NCBI GenBank assembly: GCA_947253765.1
Contig: CAMYAK010000001.1
Coordinates: forward strand, 62,001 to 126,000
From: an uncultured Tissierellia bacterium
GTDB lineage: Bacteria > Bacillota > Clostridia > Tissierellales > Peptoniphilaceae
Direction of reading: 5' to 3'
Length of the DNA: 64,000 nucleotides
The stretch's first letter is position 1, and every line of letters begins with the position of its first letter. Both the position numbers and the translations under genes were made by a program. A model generated the notes under the pieces. That model was given only the letters and a program-made list of their open reading frames with translations, did not search any database and was not told the DNA's origin. Of this stretch, positions 8,321 to 17,090 are shown one piece after another.

Positions 8321-10363
8321 TTAGCCTATATAGGTTCCCAGAGGCACTTCCTGTATCGGGCTTAACGGGCAAACAATCCCGGCTTCCTCAGCCTCAGCTG
8401 TCAAAATCATGGCCTGGGACTCAATTCCCCTTATCTTTCTTGGCGGCATATTGACAACGAAAACGAACTGCTTACCTATCATATCCTCCGGGCTTATCCA
8501 ATCCTTGATCCCTGAAACAGCTGTCCTGGTCTCATCGCCGAAATCAATGGTTTCAACCAGGAGCTTATCGGCATCCGGGTGGACCTTACAATCAATAATC
8601 TTTCCTATCCTCATCTTAACCTGTTCAAATTGATCAAAAGTTATCATTTCCATATTTTTCTCCTTTTCCTGTTTTTTCTCTTTTTTAGCTTCCTGTTTCT
8701 TTTCTTCCTTTTTCGGTTTTTCTTCGGATTTATTTGCCTGCTGAATTTTCTCCAACTCCTCAAGGCTTATTCCCTGCCTTTGGGCAATGAGGGCGTTGTT
8801 GGTCTTATAAAGCTTGTCCAACTCCTCTTCAATATCCAATCTTGGGAAAAGGGCTTGTCCCCTCTCCACCATATTTCCTACCGGATAGGCATTGATTTCT
8901 GACGCTTCCAAGAAATTTCCCTTTTCAATGTTTAGCTGCCTATGCATCTCTTGGGACGTTTCAGGCATAAAAGGTATGAGGAGGTCTGCAATTGACCTTA
9001 ACACATCCATGAGCCTATAAAGGACCGTGTCGAGTTTCTTGGGATCCCCCTCTTTCGCCAATATCCAGGGCTGAGTTTCGTCAATATATTTGTTGGACCT
9101 CCTGATCAGCCTCCATATGCTTTCAAAGGTTTCCTGGAAATCGTAGTTCTCCATGGCCTTTTCAACATTTTTAGCTGTCTCTTCCTGGATCCTCATGACA
9201 TCCCTGTCAAATTCATTTATTTCTCCGGCCTCAGGCACCCATCCGTCCCTGTACTTGCTGACCATAGCAATGCTCCTGCTCAGGAGGTTGCCAAGGTCAT
9301 TGGCAAGGTCAGAATTCAGCCTCTGGAGGAATTTACGGGTTGAAAATGATCCGTCCGATCCGAAGTTAAACTCCCTCAAAACGAAATACTTTAAGGCGTC
9401 CCTTCCATAGAGGTCTACCAAAGGCTCCGGATATATGACATTGCCCTTGGACTTGGACATCTTGTCATCCTCGAATAGGATCCAGCCGTGGGCAAAAATC
9501 TTTTCCGGCATAGGAAGGTCCAGGGCCATGAGGACTGCCGGCCAAATAATGGCATGGAAGCGGGCTATGTCACGTCCCAAGAAGTGGACCCTGGCCGGCC
9601 AATACTTCTTGAACATTTCCGGATCCGATCCCAAACCTATTCCCGTTAGATAGCAGATTAAAGCGTCAATCCAAACATAAATCACGTGTTCATTATCAAA
9701 CGGGACAGGGACTCCCCACTTTAGTCTCTTCCTTGAAACTGAGAGGTCCTGGAGACCGTCTTTAAAGAAAGAACCCAGAAGCTCATTTTTTCTGTTCAGT
9801 GGTTGGATGAAGTCAGGGTGGTCTTCATAGTATTTAAGGAGCCTATCCTGGTATTTTGAAAGCCTGAAAAAGTATGACTCTTCTTCCCTGTATTCAACAG
9901 GTCTGCCACACGAAGGGCAATGGCCGTCTTCCAGCTGGGCCTCGGTCCAAAACTCCTCGCATGGGGTGCAATAATAGCCTTCATATTTTCCTTTATAGAT
10001 ATCACCCTTGTCATAAAGCTTCTGGAAAAGATCCTGAACATCCTTTACATGCTGATCATCAGAAGACCTGACAAAGGAGTCCGGCTCAACATCAAGCTTT
10101 TTCCAAAGGTCTTTTATGGCGTCCACTATTGGGTCTATATATTCGAGGGGTTCCATCCCATTCTCCTTGGCAGTCCTCTCAAGCTTCTCTCCATGCTCAT
10201 CCGAACCCGTAACATAATATACGTCATAGCCGAGTTCCTTTTTGTACCTTTTTACCACATCACAAATTATGCTTGTATATGTATTTCCAAGGTGGAGGTA
10301 GCCGCTCGGATAATATATAGGTGCTGTAATATAAAAAGCCTTTCCTTTATTTTCTGTTGACAT
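8321..10363 (-). CDS. metG: Methionyl-tRNA synthetase
   Basis: Charges tRNA-Met with methionine. Of its 680 residues the first ~520 form the class Ia core: a HIGH-like HLGNTY, a zinc knuckle with CTPC and CPSC, and KMSKS in DDKMSKSKGN. After a Lys/Glu-rich linker (about 545-570), the last ~109 residues are an EMAP/Trbp-type tRNA-binding domain (MRIGKIIDCKVHPDADKL). Start ATG 10363 has AAAGGAG upstream; the codon before it is TTG. It leads the operon metG-tatD-rnmV-rsmA-glutaredoxin. Confidence 0.96.
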   Translation of the reverse strand: MSTENKGKAFYITAPIYYPSGYLHLGNTYTSIICDVVKRYKKELGYDVYYVTGSDEHGEKLERTAKENGMEPLEYIDPIVDAIKDLWKKLDVEPDSFVRSSDDQHVKDVQDLFQKLYDKGDIYKGKYEGYYCTPCEEFWTEAQLEDGHCPSCGRPVEYREEESYFFRLSKYQDRLLKYYEDHPDFIQPLNRKNELLGSFFKDGLQDLSVSRKRLKWGVPVPFDNEHVIYVWIDALICYLTGIGLGSDPEMFKKYWPARVHFLGRDIARFHAIIWPAVLMALDLPMPEKIFAHGWILFEDDKMSKSKGNVIYPEPLVDLYGRDALKYFVLREFNFGSDGSFSTRKFLQRLNSDLANDLGNLLSRSIAMVSKYRDGWVPEAGEINEFDRDVMRIQEETAKNVEKAMENYDFQETFESIWRLIRRSNKYIDETQPWILAKEGDPKKLDTVLYRLMDVLRSIADLLIPFMPETSQEMHRQLNIEKGNFLEASEINAYPVGNMVERGQALFPRLDIEEELDKLYKTNNALIAQRQGISLEELEKIQQANKSEEKPKKEEKKQEAKKEKKQEKEKNMEMITFDQFEQVKMRIGKIIDCKVHPDADKLLVETIDFGDETRTAVSGIKDWISPEDMIGKQFVFVVNMPPRKIRGIESQAMILTAEAEEAGIVCPLSPIQEVPLGTYIG

Positions 10364-10410
10364 CAAGGTCTCCTTTCAGCTGATTAATTCGCTTATAAAA
10401 TAATAATATG

Positions 10411-10419
10411 ATTATATCA
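10411..10419 (-). promoter_or_regulatory. Extended -10 promoter of the metG operon
   Basis: TGA-TATAAT on the minus strand, about 50 bases before metG. A 7-bp inverted repeat (10422-10428 with 10436-10442) lies directly upstream, over the -35 region; it may be an operator or a weak hairpin. Confidence 0.5.
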
Positions 10420-10456
10420 TGAAGGGCGGAAATTTCGCCCTTTTGGCCGATAAAAA

Positions 10457-10480
10457 AGGCCCGATCCTCAGATCGGGCCT
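10457..10480 (-). terminator. Terminator of the rod-protein gene
   Basis: A perfect 10-bp stem (10457-10466 with 10471-10480) with loop CTCA is followed on the minus strand by TTTTTTA, 20 bases after the stop codon of the gene at 10500. Confidence 0.9.
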
Positions 10481-10499
10481 CCTGAATTTAAGATTTTTA

Positions 10500-11522
10500 T
10501 TAATCTACATATACGTCATAGTGGTTGGCATCAGACATTGAACCCCTGTCATATACCTTGCCTTGGTGGCCGAAGGGAGTGTTTATAACCGTTCCTCTTG
10601 CAACCGTCCTATGGGCCAGAACTATGTAACCGTCCTTATCACAAACAAATCCGTCTTCATTAACATGCCTTCCGGGAATTCTCAGGTTGTATCCGGGCAG
10701 AACTTTCTGTGAGTAATAAGTGAACTTATATCCTGACCAGTTAATAACGCCCATGTGTTTGAACCTTGACAGGGTGTATATCCTCTGTGAATTTGAGCTT
10801 TCCTTTTTATTCTTTTCAGCCTTGGCTTTTCTTTCGGCTTCAGCTTTGGCCTTGGCTTTAGCCTCTGCCTTAGCCTTTCTCTCAGCTTCGGCCTTGGCTC
10901 TGGCTTCCGCCTCCTCCTTAGCCTTTCTCTCAGCTTCGGCTTTTGCTTTGGCTTCCGCCTCCTCCTTAGCCTTTCTTTCAGCCTCAGCTTTTGCTTTGGC
11001 TTCCGCCTCCGCCTTAGCCTTTCTTTCGGCTTCAGCTTTTGCTTTGGCTTCCTCTTCAGCCTTGGCTCTGGCCTCCGCCTCCGCCTTGGCCTTTCTTTCG
11101 GCTTCAGCTTTTGCCTCAGCTTTCGCCTTAGCCCTTTGCTCGGCTTCTCTCTTCTCCCTATCCTCATTTAATGTTTGGATCGGAGCTTCCTCTTCTGTCG
11201 GATCTGAAACATTGGAAGCAGCCTTGGCATCCATCTCTTCAATATTGTTTTTTTCTACTGAAGAGACCCTATTTTGAGCTCTTTCGTTTTGCCCTTCAAT
11301 AGCGGATGACTCTTCCGGCAAATCAAAAGCTTCTGAAGAATCCCTGTCCATTAAAGCCTTCCTGGTTATAACTCTGGGATCTCTAGTTGATGCAGCTTCA
11401 ACGTAACCTTCATTGTGGAAAACTCTTTTGCTGACATTGTTGTTGACGAAGAAGGTTCCCGTCATCAGAATTCCGCAACTCCCTATTACGCCTATTAAAG
11501 CTCCAAGCTTTTTCTTATTCAT
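10500..11522 (-). CDS. Secreted Ala/Lys/Glu-rich rod protein with C-terminal barrel-like domain
   Basis: A 340-residue exported protein. Residues 7-25 are a signal peptide or N-terminal anchor. Residues ~30-125 are a polar linker, and ~130-240 are six or so copies of a 16-residue helical repeat (AKAEAERKAKAEAEAK type), probably a long charged single helix or coiled coil. Residues ~255-340 form a compact domain (GYKFTYYSQ, GTVINTPFG, GKVYDRG, DVYVD) resembling the double-psi-barrel/3D-like modules of Firmicute wall proteins; the catalytic role is unknown. The helix could span the cell wall. A WalR-like box and a promoter precede it, and a terminator follows, so it is monocistronic. Confidence 0.8.
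   Translation of the reverse strand: MNKKKLGALIGVIGSCGILMTGTFFVNNNVSKRVFHNEGYVEAASTRDPRVITRKALMDRDSSEAFDLPEESSAIEGQNERAQNRVSSVEKNNIEEMDAKAASNVSDPTEEEAPIQTLNEDREKREAEQRAKAKAEAKAEAERKAKAEAEARAKAEEEAKAKAEAERKAKAEAEAKAKAEAERKAKEEAEAKAKAEAERKAKEEAEARAKAEAERKAKAEAKAKAKAEAERKAKAEKNKKESSNSQRIYTLSRFKHMGVINWSGYKFTYYSQKVLPGYNLRIPGRHVNEDGFVCDKDGYIVLAHRTVARGTVINTPFGHQGKVYDRGSMSDANHYDVYVD
10803..11135 (-). repeat. 48-bp tandem repeats encoding a 16-residue helical unit
   Basis: The coding strand repeats in steps of 48 bases, giving units that vary only at K/R, A/E positions. The repeats produce long open but meaningless frames on the other strand and in the +1 frame. Confidence 0.8.
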
Positions 11523-11583
11523 ACCAAAAACTCTCCCTGTTACCTTTTTCAGAAATCCTTAAAAGGATTTATCAACTGTTTAA

Positions 11584-11613
11584 ATGATAACAAGACCAAT
11601 TTAACAGGGTCAA
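11584..11613 (-). promoter_or_regulatory. Promoter of the rod-protein gene
   Basis: TTGACC (11613-11608), an 18-base spacer and TATCAT (11589-11584) on the minus strand. The 5' leader contains a small hairpin (11553-11560 with 11563-11570); the start codon at 11522 follows GGGAGAG. Confidence 0.6.
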
Positions 11614-11619
11614 GAGAAA

Positions 11620-11636
11620 GTTACAAAAAAATAACA
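11620..11636 (-). promoter_or_regulatory. WalR (YycF)-type box upstream of the rod-protein gene
   Basis: On the minus strand TGTTAT-N5-TGTAAC matches the published WalR consensus TGTWAH-N5-TGTWAH. It ends 6 bases upstream of the -35 hexamer, a position suited to activation. A further inverted repeat GTAACAA-TTA-TTGTTAC (11640-11656) lies next to it. WalR controls wall-remodelling genes, which fits the secreted product. Confidence 0.55.
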
Positions 11637-11693
11637 AAAGTAACAATTATTGTTACAATTTTGTATTTACTTTTTTGAAATTTGGGTTTTATA

Positions 11694-12899
11694 TCAATAT
11701 TTAGCCTTAGTTTGCTTAAAATATAGGGAATAGGCCAGGAAAATACTGCCTAAAGCAGAAAATACCGTGACCAGGGCCAGGGAACCGCTAACCCCTAATA
11801 TGTGCATGCCTGTGCCACCTATTATAGATCCGGCAGCACCTCCGACACTCACAGCGCCCAGACCTATGCTCTGCCCCTTTACCATGTCGTCCTTATCGAC
11901 TACGCTGTTGGCAAAATATACATAGGCAGGGGTAAAGAAGCCGAACGTGCAAAAATTCATGGCTTGGGAAAGATTGATCCAAAGCATATTTTTCGCCATG
12001 GCCAATATTCCTATCTTCAATGTAAAGCATATGCCGGCTGTGGTCAGCCAAAACCTGTCGCTTTTCCACTTCCTGAACCTCGAGTATAAAAACATGGCCG
12101 GCATCTCACAAAGAGCTGCCAAGGTTGAGGCTGTTCCTAGGTTTGAGGTGTCTCCCCCGACATTTTTCACTATCTGAGCCAGGTAATTATTCAAGAAAAC
12201 GTGGCCGCTGTATAGGAGTATATATGCTATAAACAGGTTTATGAGTATTGGATATTTTTTATAGAAATTTTTCTGCTTTGCAAATTTTTCCCCGTCCCTG
12301 TCATCCTTGATTTCCTTCTCCACTTTCTTTCCCGGAAGTCCTATGGCCGGTAAGCTTGCTACGCACAGCATTGTAAGCAGGCCCCCGAGAAAAGCTACGG
12401 GAATTGCCTTGTCTACGGTTTTTCCGACAAGATAATTGCCGAGCCAAAGAGAAGTTATGGCAAAGCCTAAAGATCCGATCCCTCTTAAAACACTGAACTT
12501 CAGGGGCTTCCCCAAAGATTCATAGGCGACGGAAATTGAATATAGACTGGTCTGGACTGACATCATAAGCAAAGCAATAATCAAATATGCTACATATATA
12601 TATGTTTTAGGCATATCCCAAATAATCAGGCTTGCCATAAAAAACATGACTCCTCCAAGCTGGACCAGAGCCTGGCGAATCAGAACCGATCCGCCCTTTT
12701 CGTCTGCCCTGCCGGCCAGAAAGTTCTGCAACCAGGCTCCCAGAATGTTTCCAAGAAAGAGTAGGAGTCCTATCTCGGCTGCATTAAAGCCCTTATACAT
12801 AAGATAGGAAGTGGCGTATAGCATGGCGCCACAGTAGCACATGAAATAGAAGAAATTCATGGCCCCCGCTTTAAAATTTAAAGACATGTCCTTAATCAT
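11694..12899 (-). CDS. MFS transporter (LacY-like/MFS_1-like)
   Basis: A 401-residue inner-membrane protein with about 12 hydrophobic helices in two halves, separated by a charged loop near residues 185-205. The N-terminal pattern (AEIGLLLFLGNILGAWLQNFLAGRADEKG) is that of the MFS_1-like group that includes oligosaccharide and nucleoside proton symporters. The substrate cannot be told. It starts 39 bases after tyrS on the same strand with no terminator between, so read-through from the T-box-controlled transcript is possible. Confidence 0.8.
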   Translation of the reverse strand: MIKDMSLNFKAGAMNFFYFMCYCGAMLYATSYLMYKGFNAAEIGLLLFLGNILGAWLQNFLAGRADEKGGSVLIRQALVQLGGVMFFMASLIIWDMPKTYIYVAYLIIALLMMSVQTSLYSISVAYESLGKPLKFSVLRGIGSLGFAITSLWLGNYLVGKTVDKAIPVAFLGGLLTMLCVASLPAIGLPGKKVEKEIKDDRDGEKFAKQKNFYKKYPILINLFIAYILLYSGHVFLNNYLAQIVKNVGGDTSNLGTASTLAALCEMPAMFLYSRFRKWKSDRFWLTTAGICFTLKIGILAMAKNMLWINLSQAMNFCTFGFFTPAYVYFANSVVDKDDMVKGQSIGLGAVSVGGAAGSIIGGTGMHILGVSGSLALVTVFSALGSIFLAYSLYFKQTKAKY

Positions 12900-12938
12900 A
12901 TTTACCTCAATACTATTGATGGAATTCAGGACCTAAAC

Positions 12939-14183
12939 CTAGTCGCTAATAACTCTCAAATATACTTTCTTTCCCTTTTTAACGGTGATTCCTTTTTCAA
13001 GATCGGCCCTGCTTATTTCCAACATGGGATCACTTGCCTTCTCATCATCAATGCTGATGCCACCTTGGTTTACAAGCCTTCTGGCTTCTCCGTTTGACTT
13101 GGTTAGGCCCGCTTGGGTCAGGAGATTGAGCAGGCCTATCTTGTCGCCCTCAAATTCAACCCTTGCTTCCGGCATATTCTCATGGTCCATGCCCTTTCCG
13201 AAGAGACTTTTTGATGTTTCAAGCGCCTCTTTTGCCTTTTCTTCTCCGTGGACAAGCTTGGTGACCTCATAGGCAAGAACTTCTTTCCCTTCGTTTATAC
13301 TTTCATCTTTTCTTGAGCCGAGTTCCAAGCACTTTTCCTTTGGCAGGAAGGTCAGCTGGAGCAGGAATTTCGCTACATCCCTGTCATCCACATTTCTCAT
13401 ATACTGGAAAAGGTCGTAGGCCGATGTCTTGTCCTCATCAAGCCAAACCGCCCCCTTCATCGACTTGCCCATCTTGACCCCGTCAGCTGTTGTAAGAAGC
13501 TTAAATGTCATTCCGTAAGCCTGCCTATTTTCAGCTTTCTTAATAAGATCGACCCCTCCAATGATATTTGCCCACTGGTCCGAGCCGCCGAGCTGGAGCC
13601 TGCAGCCGATCTCCCTGTTGAGTTTTAAAAAGTCATAGGACTGCAAGAGCATATATGAAAATTCGAAGAAGGTCAGCCCGCCCGCTTCAAGGCGGTTCTT
13701 ATAGGCATCTTTTTTGATCATTTCCCCGACGTTGAAATAAACTCCCACGTCCCTCATAAACGGAAGGTAGTCAAGCTTGAGCAGCCAATCCTTATTATTC
13801 ATGACTATGGCCCCGTCTTCCCCGAAATCCAGGAACCTGCTCAACTGATTGAAAAAGCACTGAGCATTATGGTCAATCCGCTCCTCTGTCATAACGGTTC
13901 TCATGTCAGACCTGCCTGAAGGGTCCCCAATAAGGGTTGTTCCCCCTCCAAGCAAGGCCACCGGCCTGTGGCCGTAAGCCTGCATCCTCATCATAACCAT
14001 AATCTGGATGAAGTGGCCAATGGTCAAAGAGTCAGCTGTCGCATCGAAACCTATGTAAAATTTCTCACCCGGGGTTTTTAATATTTCTCTAAGCCCCTCT
14101 TGATCAGTGGCATTGTCAAAATATCCCCTATCTTTGAGCTCGTCGAGCACATTGTCATATTCCTTCTTGTAATCCGGTCTCAT
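12939..14183 (-). CDS. tyrS: Tyrosyl-tRNA synthetase
   Basis: Charges tRNA-Tyr with tyrosine. It has 414 residues: a class Ic catalytic core with TIGHFIQ (HIGH equivalent) near residue 54 and KMGKS (KMSKS equivalent) near residue 240, and a C-terminal S4 RNA-binding domain over the last ~65 residues. Start ATG 14183 follows AAGGAGG. Expression is controlled by the T-box leader immediately upstream. Confidence 0.95.
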   Translation of the reverse strand: MRPDYKKEYDNVLDELKDRGYFDNATDQEGLREILKTPGEKFYIGFDATADSLTIGHFIQIMVMMRMQAYGHRPVALLGGGTTLIGDPSGRSDMRTVMTEERIDHNAQCFFNQLSRFLDFGEDGAIVMNNKDWLLKLDYLPFMRDVGVYFNVGEMIKKDAYKNRLEAGGLTFFEFSYMLLQSYDFLKLNREIGCRLQLGGSDQWANIIGGVDLIKKAENRQAYGMTFKLLTTADGVKMGKSMKGAVWLDEDKTSAYDLFQYMRNVDDRDVAKFLLQLTFLPKEKCLELGSRKDESINEGKEVLAYEVTKLVHGEEKAKEALETSKSLFGKGMDHENMPEARVEFEGDKIGLLNLLTQAGLTKSNGEARRLVNQGGISIDDEKASDPMLEISRADLEKGITVKKGKKVYLRVISD

Positions 14184-14233
14184 GTTTTCCTCCTTACCTT
14201 CCGTATATTAATAATATTTCCATAAAAAATGAT

Positions 14234-14365
14234 AAAAAAAGCCCCGACTGAAAGGGCGCATTCGCGGTACCACCTTTCTTCGCCGAAGCCTTTTGATGGA
14301 CAGAGTCATCTCTCTTGCCGCTCGAACTTTGTAAGAGCCTTCTCAGCGGACATATTAAACTGATA
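14234..14365 (-). ncRNA. T-box leader of tyrS with very short Stem I
   Basis: The conserved T-box GGTGGTACCGCG (14274-14263) offers TGGT to the tRNA ACCA end, correct for the tRNA-Tyr discriminator A. The antiterminator pairs AAAGG (14277-14273) with CCTTT (14255-14251), around CGC/GCG. The competing terminator is GCCC...GGGGC (14257-14241) followed by a T run. The only Stem I candidate is CCGCT (14349-14345) with AGCGG (14322-14318), enclosing a GAG/CTC hairpin and the Tyr specifier TAC (14333-14331). The leader is about 130 bases, half the usual length. Confidence 0.85.
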
Positions 14366-14370
14366 TAGCT

Positions 14371-14398
14371 ATTTTAACAGAAATATATTTATTGTGAA
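14371..14398 (-). promoter_or_regulatory. Promoter of the tyrS T-box transcript
   Basis: TTCACA (14398-14393), a 16-base spacer and TAAAAT (14376-14371) with an extended TG, on the minus strand. It would start the RNA near 14364, just before Stem I. Confidence 0.6.
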
Positions 14399-14416
14399 GA
14401 CTTGGGCCTTATTGTT

Positions 14417-14446
14417 TTGGCAAATGGTCCTATTATTGGCTATAAT
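14417..14446 (+). promoter_or_regulatory. Promoter of ddl-murF
   Basis: TTGGCA (14417-14422), an 18-base spacer and consensus TATAAT (14441-14446). It is divergent from the tyrS promoter, about 20 bases away. Confidence 0.7.
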
Positions 14447-14478
14447 ATTTCCAAAACCTTTTTAATTCACTGTTTTAC

Positions 14479-14515
14479 GAGACCGGCGGGGAGGGGTCCC
14501 TTCCGGCTCCGGCTC
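14479..14515 (+). other. GC-rich hairpin in the ddl 5' leader
   Basis: GAG-CCGG pairs with CCGG-CTC, and an inner GGGGAGGG pairs with CCCTTCC. It ends 11 bases before the AGGAGG ribosome binding site and has no T run, so it is not a simple terminator. It may stabilise the RNA or control translation. Confidence 0.5.
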
Positions 14516-14536
14516 TTAATACATTAGGAGGATATT

Positions 14537-15604
14537 TTGAAAACTATCATTGTTCTCTGCGGCGGTCAATCAACCGAGCACGAGATCGCCTTGCGTTCAG
14601 CTAAAAACGTAATCAACGAACTTGACAGGTCAAAGTACAAGGTGCTTTGCTACTATATCGATAAAAAAGGACGCTTTCTACCCCTTGGCAGCCCTGAAAA
14701 AATTGAGGACGTTACCGACCTTATGGTCAAATCAAGCAAAAATGTCCTTACCACCATATCGGAATTTATAGATGACATTTCAGGCTTGGATGACCCGATG
14801 GTCTTTCCTGTAATACATGGGCAAAGCGGTGAGGACGGCCAGATACAGGGCTTTCTTCAAACTCTCGGTCTGCCTTATATCGGAAACGGGATCATGGCCT
14901 CAGCCTTATGCATGGACAAGGGATACAGCAAGCAGATCTTCTCAAGCCTCAACATACCTCAGGCAAAATACATTCTTTTAGAAAAAGGTGATGACCTCCT
15001 TAAAGACAGGGCCCGTCTTCTTGATATGGTAAAAGCCAAGCTTGGCCTTCCCTGCTTTATAAAGCCCTGTAATAACGGATCTTCAGTCGGTGTGACCAAG
15101 GCTGATGAAAAGAATTTTGATATGGCCCTTGATGAGGCCCTGAAATATGACCGAAAGATTCTTATTGAAGAAGCTGTTGCAGGCTGCGAGCTTGAGGTTT
15201 CAGTTCTGGGCAACCATGAGGCAAGGGCTTCCCAACCGGGATCATATACCACAAGCCGTCCTGTCCTTGACTACGAGGCAAAATATCTGGATTCGGGACT
15301 TATAGAGAATGTTCCTCATAAGCTTCCTGCCGATAAGCTCAAGGAATTGCAGGACTTGGCTATAAAGAGCTATAAGGCTCTGGGTTGTGAGGGCCTGGCC
15401 AGGGTCGACATCTTCCAAAATAAGGATGGCGACTTCCTTGTAAATGAAATTAACACTCTCCCCGGAATGACCCCCTCATCTTTGGCACCCAAACTCTGGA
15501 CTTCCCTGACCGATATGACATTTTCCTCTTATCTGGACCATCTTATTATTTTTGCCGGGGAATCCTATCTTGAACGCAAGAGCCTGAGCAACTCAATCAA
15601 TTAG
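14537..15604 (+). CDS. ddl: D-alanine--D-alanine ligase
   Basis: Joins two D-alanines with ATP for the peptidoglycan stem peptide. It has 355 residues: VLCGGQSTEHEIALRSA at the N-terminus, ATP-grasp domain with HGQSGEDGQIQG, the FIKPCNNGSSVGVT lysine strand, and the metal site NEINTLPGMT near residue 305. The start is TTG 14537, supported by AGGAGG 6 bases upstream and by the conserved KTIIVLCGG that follows immediately. It forms an operon with murF, whose product uses D-Ala-D-Ala. Confidence 0.93.
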   Translation: MKTIIVLCGGQSTEHEIALRSAKNVINELDRSKYKVLCYYIDKKGRFLPLGSPEKIEDVTDLMVKSSKNVLTTISEFIDDISGLDDPMVFPVIHGQSGEDGQIQGFLQTLGLPYIGNGIMASALCMDKGYSKQIFSSLNIPQAKYILLEKGDDLLKDRARLLDMVKAKLGLPCFIKPCNNGSSVGVTKADEKNFDMALDEALKYDRKILIEEAVAGCELEVSVLGNHEARASQPGSYTTSRPVLDYEAKYLDSGLIENVPHKLPADKLKELQDLAIKSYKALGCEGLARVDIFQNKDGDFLVNEINTLPGMTPSSLAPKLWTSLTDMTFSSYLDHLIIFAGESYLERKSLSNSIN

Positions 15605-15625
15605 AAAAGGAAGGCATTTTAAACG

Positions 15626-17041
15626 ATGGATAAGTGTTCTTTAAAAGAAATAGCAGAATGGGCCGAGGCTGAACTGATTTTTCCTAAAGATTCTTCAGTC
15701 GATGCGGACTCCGGCCAAGACCTTACCGCTAACGGGGTTTCAATAGACACCAGGACCCTGGTCAAGGGCGAGATATATATGCCCATAATCGGGGAAAGCC
15801 ATGACGGCCACAAGTTCATCGGCCAGGCTTTTGACAAGGGGGCATGTGCCTGTTTTACAGACATAAACCACCCCATTGAATTTCCTGACAAGACCTATCT
15901 CCGCGTCCGTGACTGCTTCCAAGCCTTCCGCAAAATTGCAAAGAACTACAGAAATACTTTAAACTGCAAAATAATCGGAATAACCGGCTCAAACGGCAAA
16001 ACAACCAGCAAGGACGTTCTTTCTTCTGTCCTTGGCGAAGCTTATAAAACCGATAAAACTTTCGGCAACCTCAACAACCAGATAGGCCTGCCGAGAACGA
16101 TTTTAGACCTGAACAAAGCTACTGAAATGGCCATTGTCGAAATGGGCATGTCGGCTCCGGGTGAAATTGAACAGCTTGCCGATATCGCAAGGCCTGATAT
16201 TGCTGTAATTACTAATGTCGGCCAAGCCCACCTCCAAGAGCTGAAAAGCCGGGAGAATATTGCCAAGGCCAAACTTGAAATAATATCCCGTATGGATTCG
16301 ACCGGTCTCTTAATCTATAACAAGGACAGTGAGTATTTGGCTAATCTTATAGATCAAAGGATAGCTGATGGGCAAATGGCTCCAAGGCTTATTTCTTTCG
16401 GAACCCATCCCGATGCCGATTTTAGGCTTGAACTGATCAAGTCCAATGCCGGAGGCTCGGTTTTCAAGGTTAACGGACAGGAATGGTCTGTCAATCTTCT
16501 TGGCTCCTACCAAATGTACAATGCAGTTCCCGCAATAATAATAGGCCAACTTTTGGGAATGGACGACAAGGCAATACGTCGAGGCCTTCACGTTACAGGC
16601 CTTAGCCATATGCGGTCAGAGCTTGTCCACGCTAAGGGCTTTGATATCCTGGTTGACTGCTATAATTCATCTCCCCAATCCCTGCGAGAAGCCCTTTCTA
16701 CGGCCGGACTTCTCAACGGATATAGGAGAAAAATCGCTATCTTGGGCGACATGCTTGAGCTGGGTGATAATGAGAAAAATATGCACTTCCAAATGGGCGA
16801 GGAGATAGACCCCAATGTCTTTTCCGACATCCTCTTCTACGGCCCTCTATCCAAGTATATGATGCAGGGAGCGGCAACCAACTTCCCCTCAAGCCACCTT
16901 TTCTGGTTTGAATCTAAAAATGACCTTGTTGACAAGGCCAAGTATTTGATAAAGCCCTCAAGCTTGGTTCTAATCAAGGGTTCAAGATCGATGAGGCTTG
17001 AAGAGGTTGTGGAATCAATATTTCCAATAAACTCTAAATAG
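15626..17041 (+). CDS. murF: UDP-N-acetylmuramoyl-tripeptide--D-alanyl-D-alanine ligase
   Basis: Adds D-Ala-D-Ala to the UDP-MurNAc-tripeptide in the cytosol. It has 471 residues, with the N-terminal UDP-binding domain (GVSIDTRTL), the P-loop GITGSNGKTTSKD near residue 118, and central and C-terminal Mur ligase domains (DCYNSSPQSLREAL, GDMLELG). Start ATG 15626 follows AAAGGAAGG, 21 bases after ddl. It converges on murG with a shared terminator. Confidence 0.94.
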   Translation: MDKCSLKEIAEWAEAELIFPKDSSVDADSGQDLTANGVSIDTRTLVKGEIYMPIIGESHDGHKFIGQAFDKGACACFTDINHPIEFPDKTYLRVRDCFQAFRKIAKNYRNTLNCKIIGITGSNGKTTSKDVLSSVLGEAYKTDKTFGNLNNQIGLPRTILDLNKATEMAIVEMGMSAPGEIEQLADIARPDIAVITNVGQAHLQELKSRENIAKAKLEIISRMDSTGLLIYNKDSEYLANLIDQRIADGQMAPRLISFGTHPDADFRLELIKSNAGGSVFKVNGQEWSVNLLGSYQMYNAVPAIIIGQLLGMDDKAIRRGLHVTGLSHMRSELVHAKGFDILVDCYNSSPQSLREALSTAGLLNGYRRKIAILGDMLELGDNEKNMHFQMGEEIDPNVFSDILFYGPLSKYMMQGAATNFPSSHLFWFESKNDLVDKAKYLIKPSSLVLIKGSRSMRLEEVVESIFPINSK

Positions 17042-17067
17042 GAATTATAATTTATTCAAACAAAAAA

Positions 17068-17090
17068 GGAGATCGAGCTATAGGCAAAAC

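Noticed and set aside
10682..11167. A 161-residue Lys/Arg-rich frame on the minus strand
   Set aside because: A +1 shadow of the repeat region in the rod-protein gene; period and composition come from the real frame.
10720..11277. A 185-residue Ala/Ser/Leu-rich open frame on the plus strand
   Set aside because: It is the antisense of the 16-residue coding repeats; no ribosome site, and its hydrophobic composition follows from the repeat complement.
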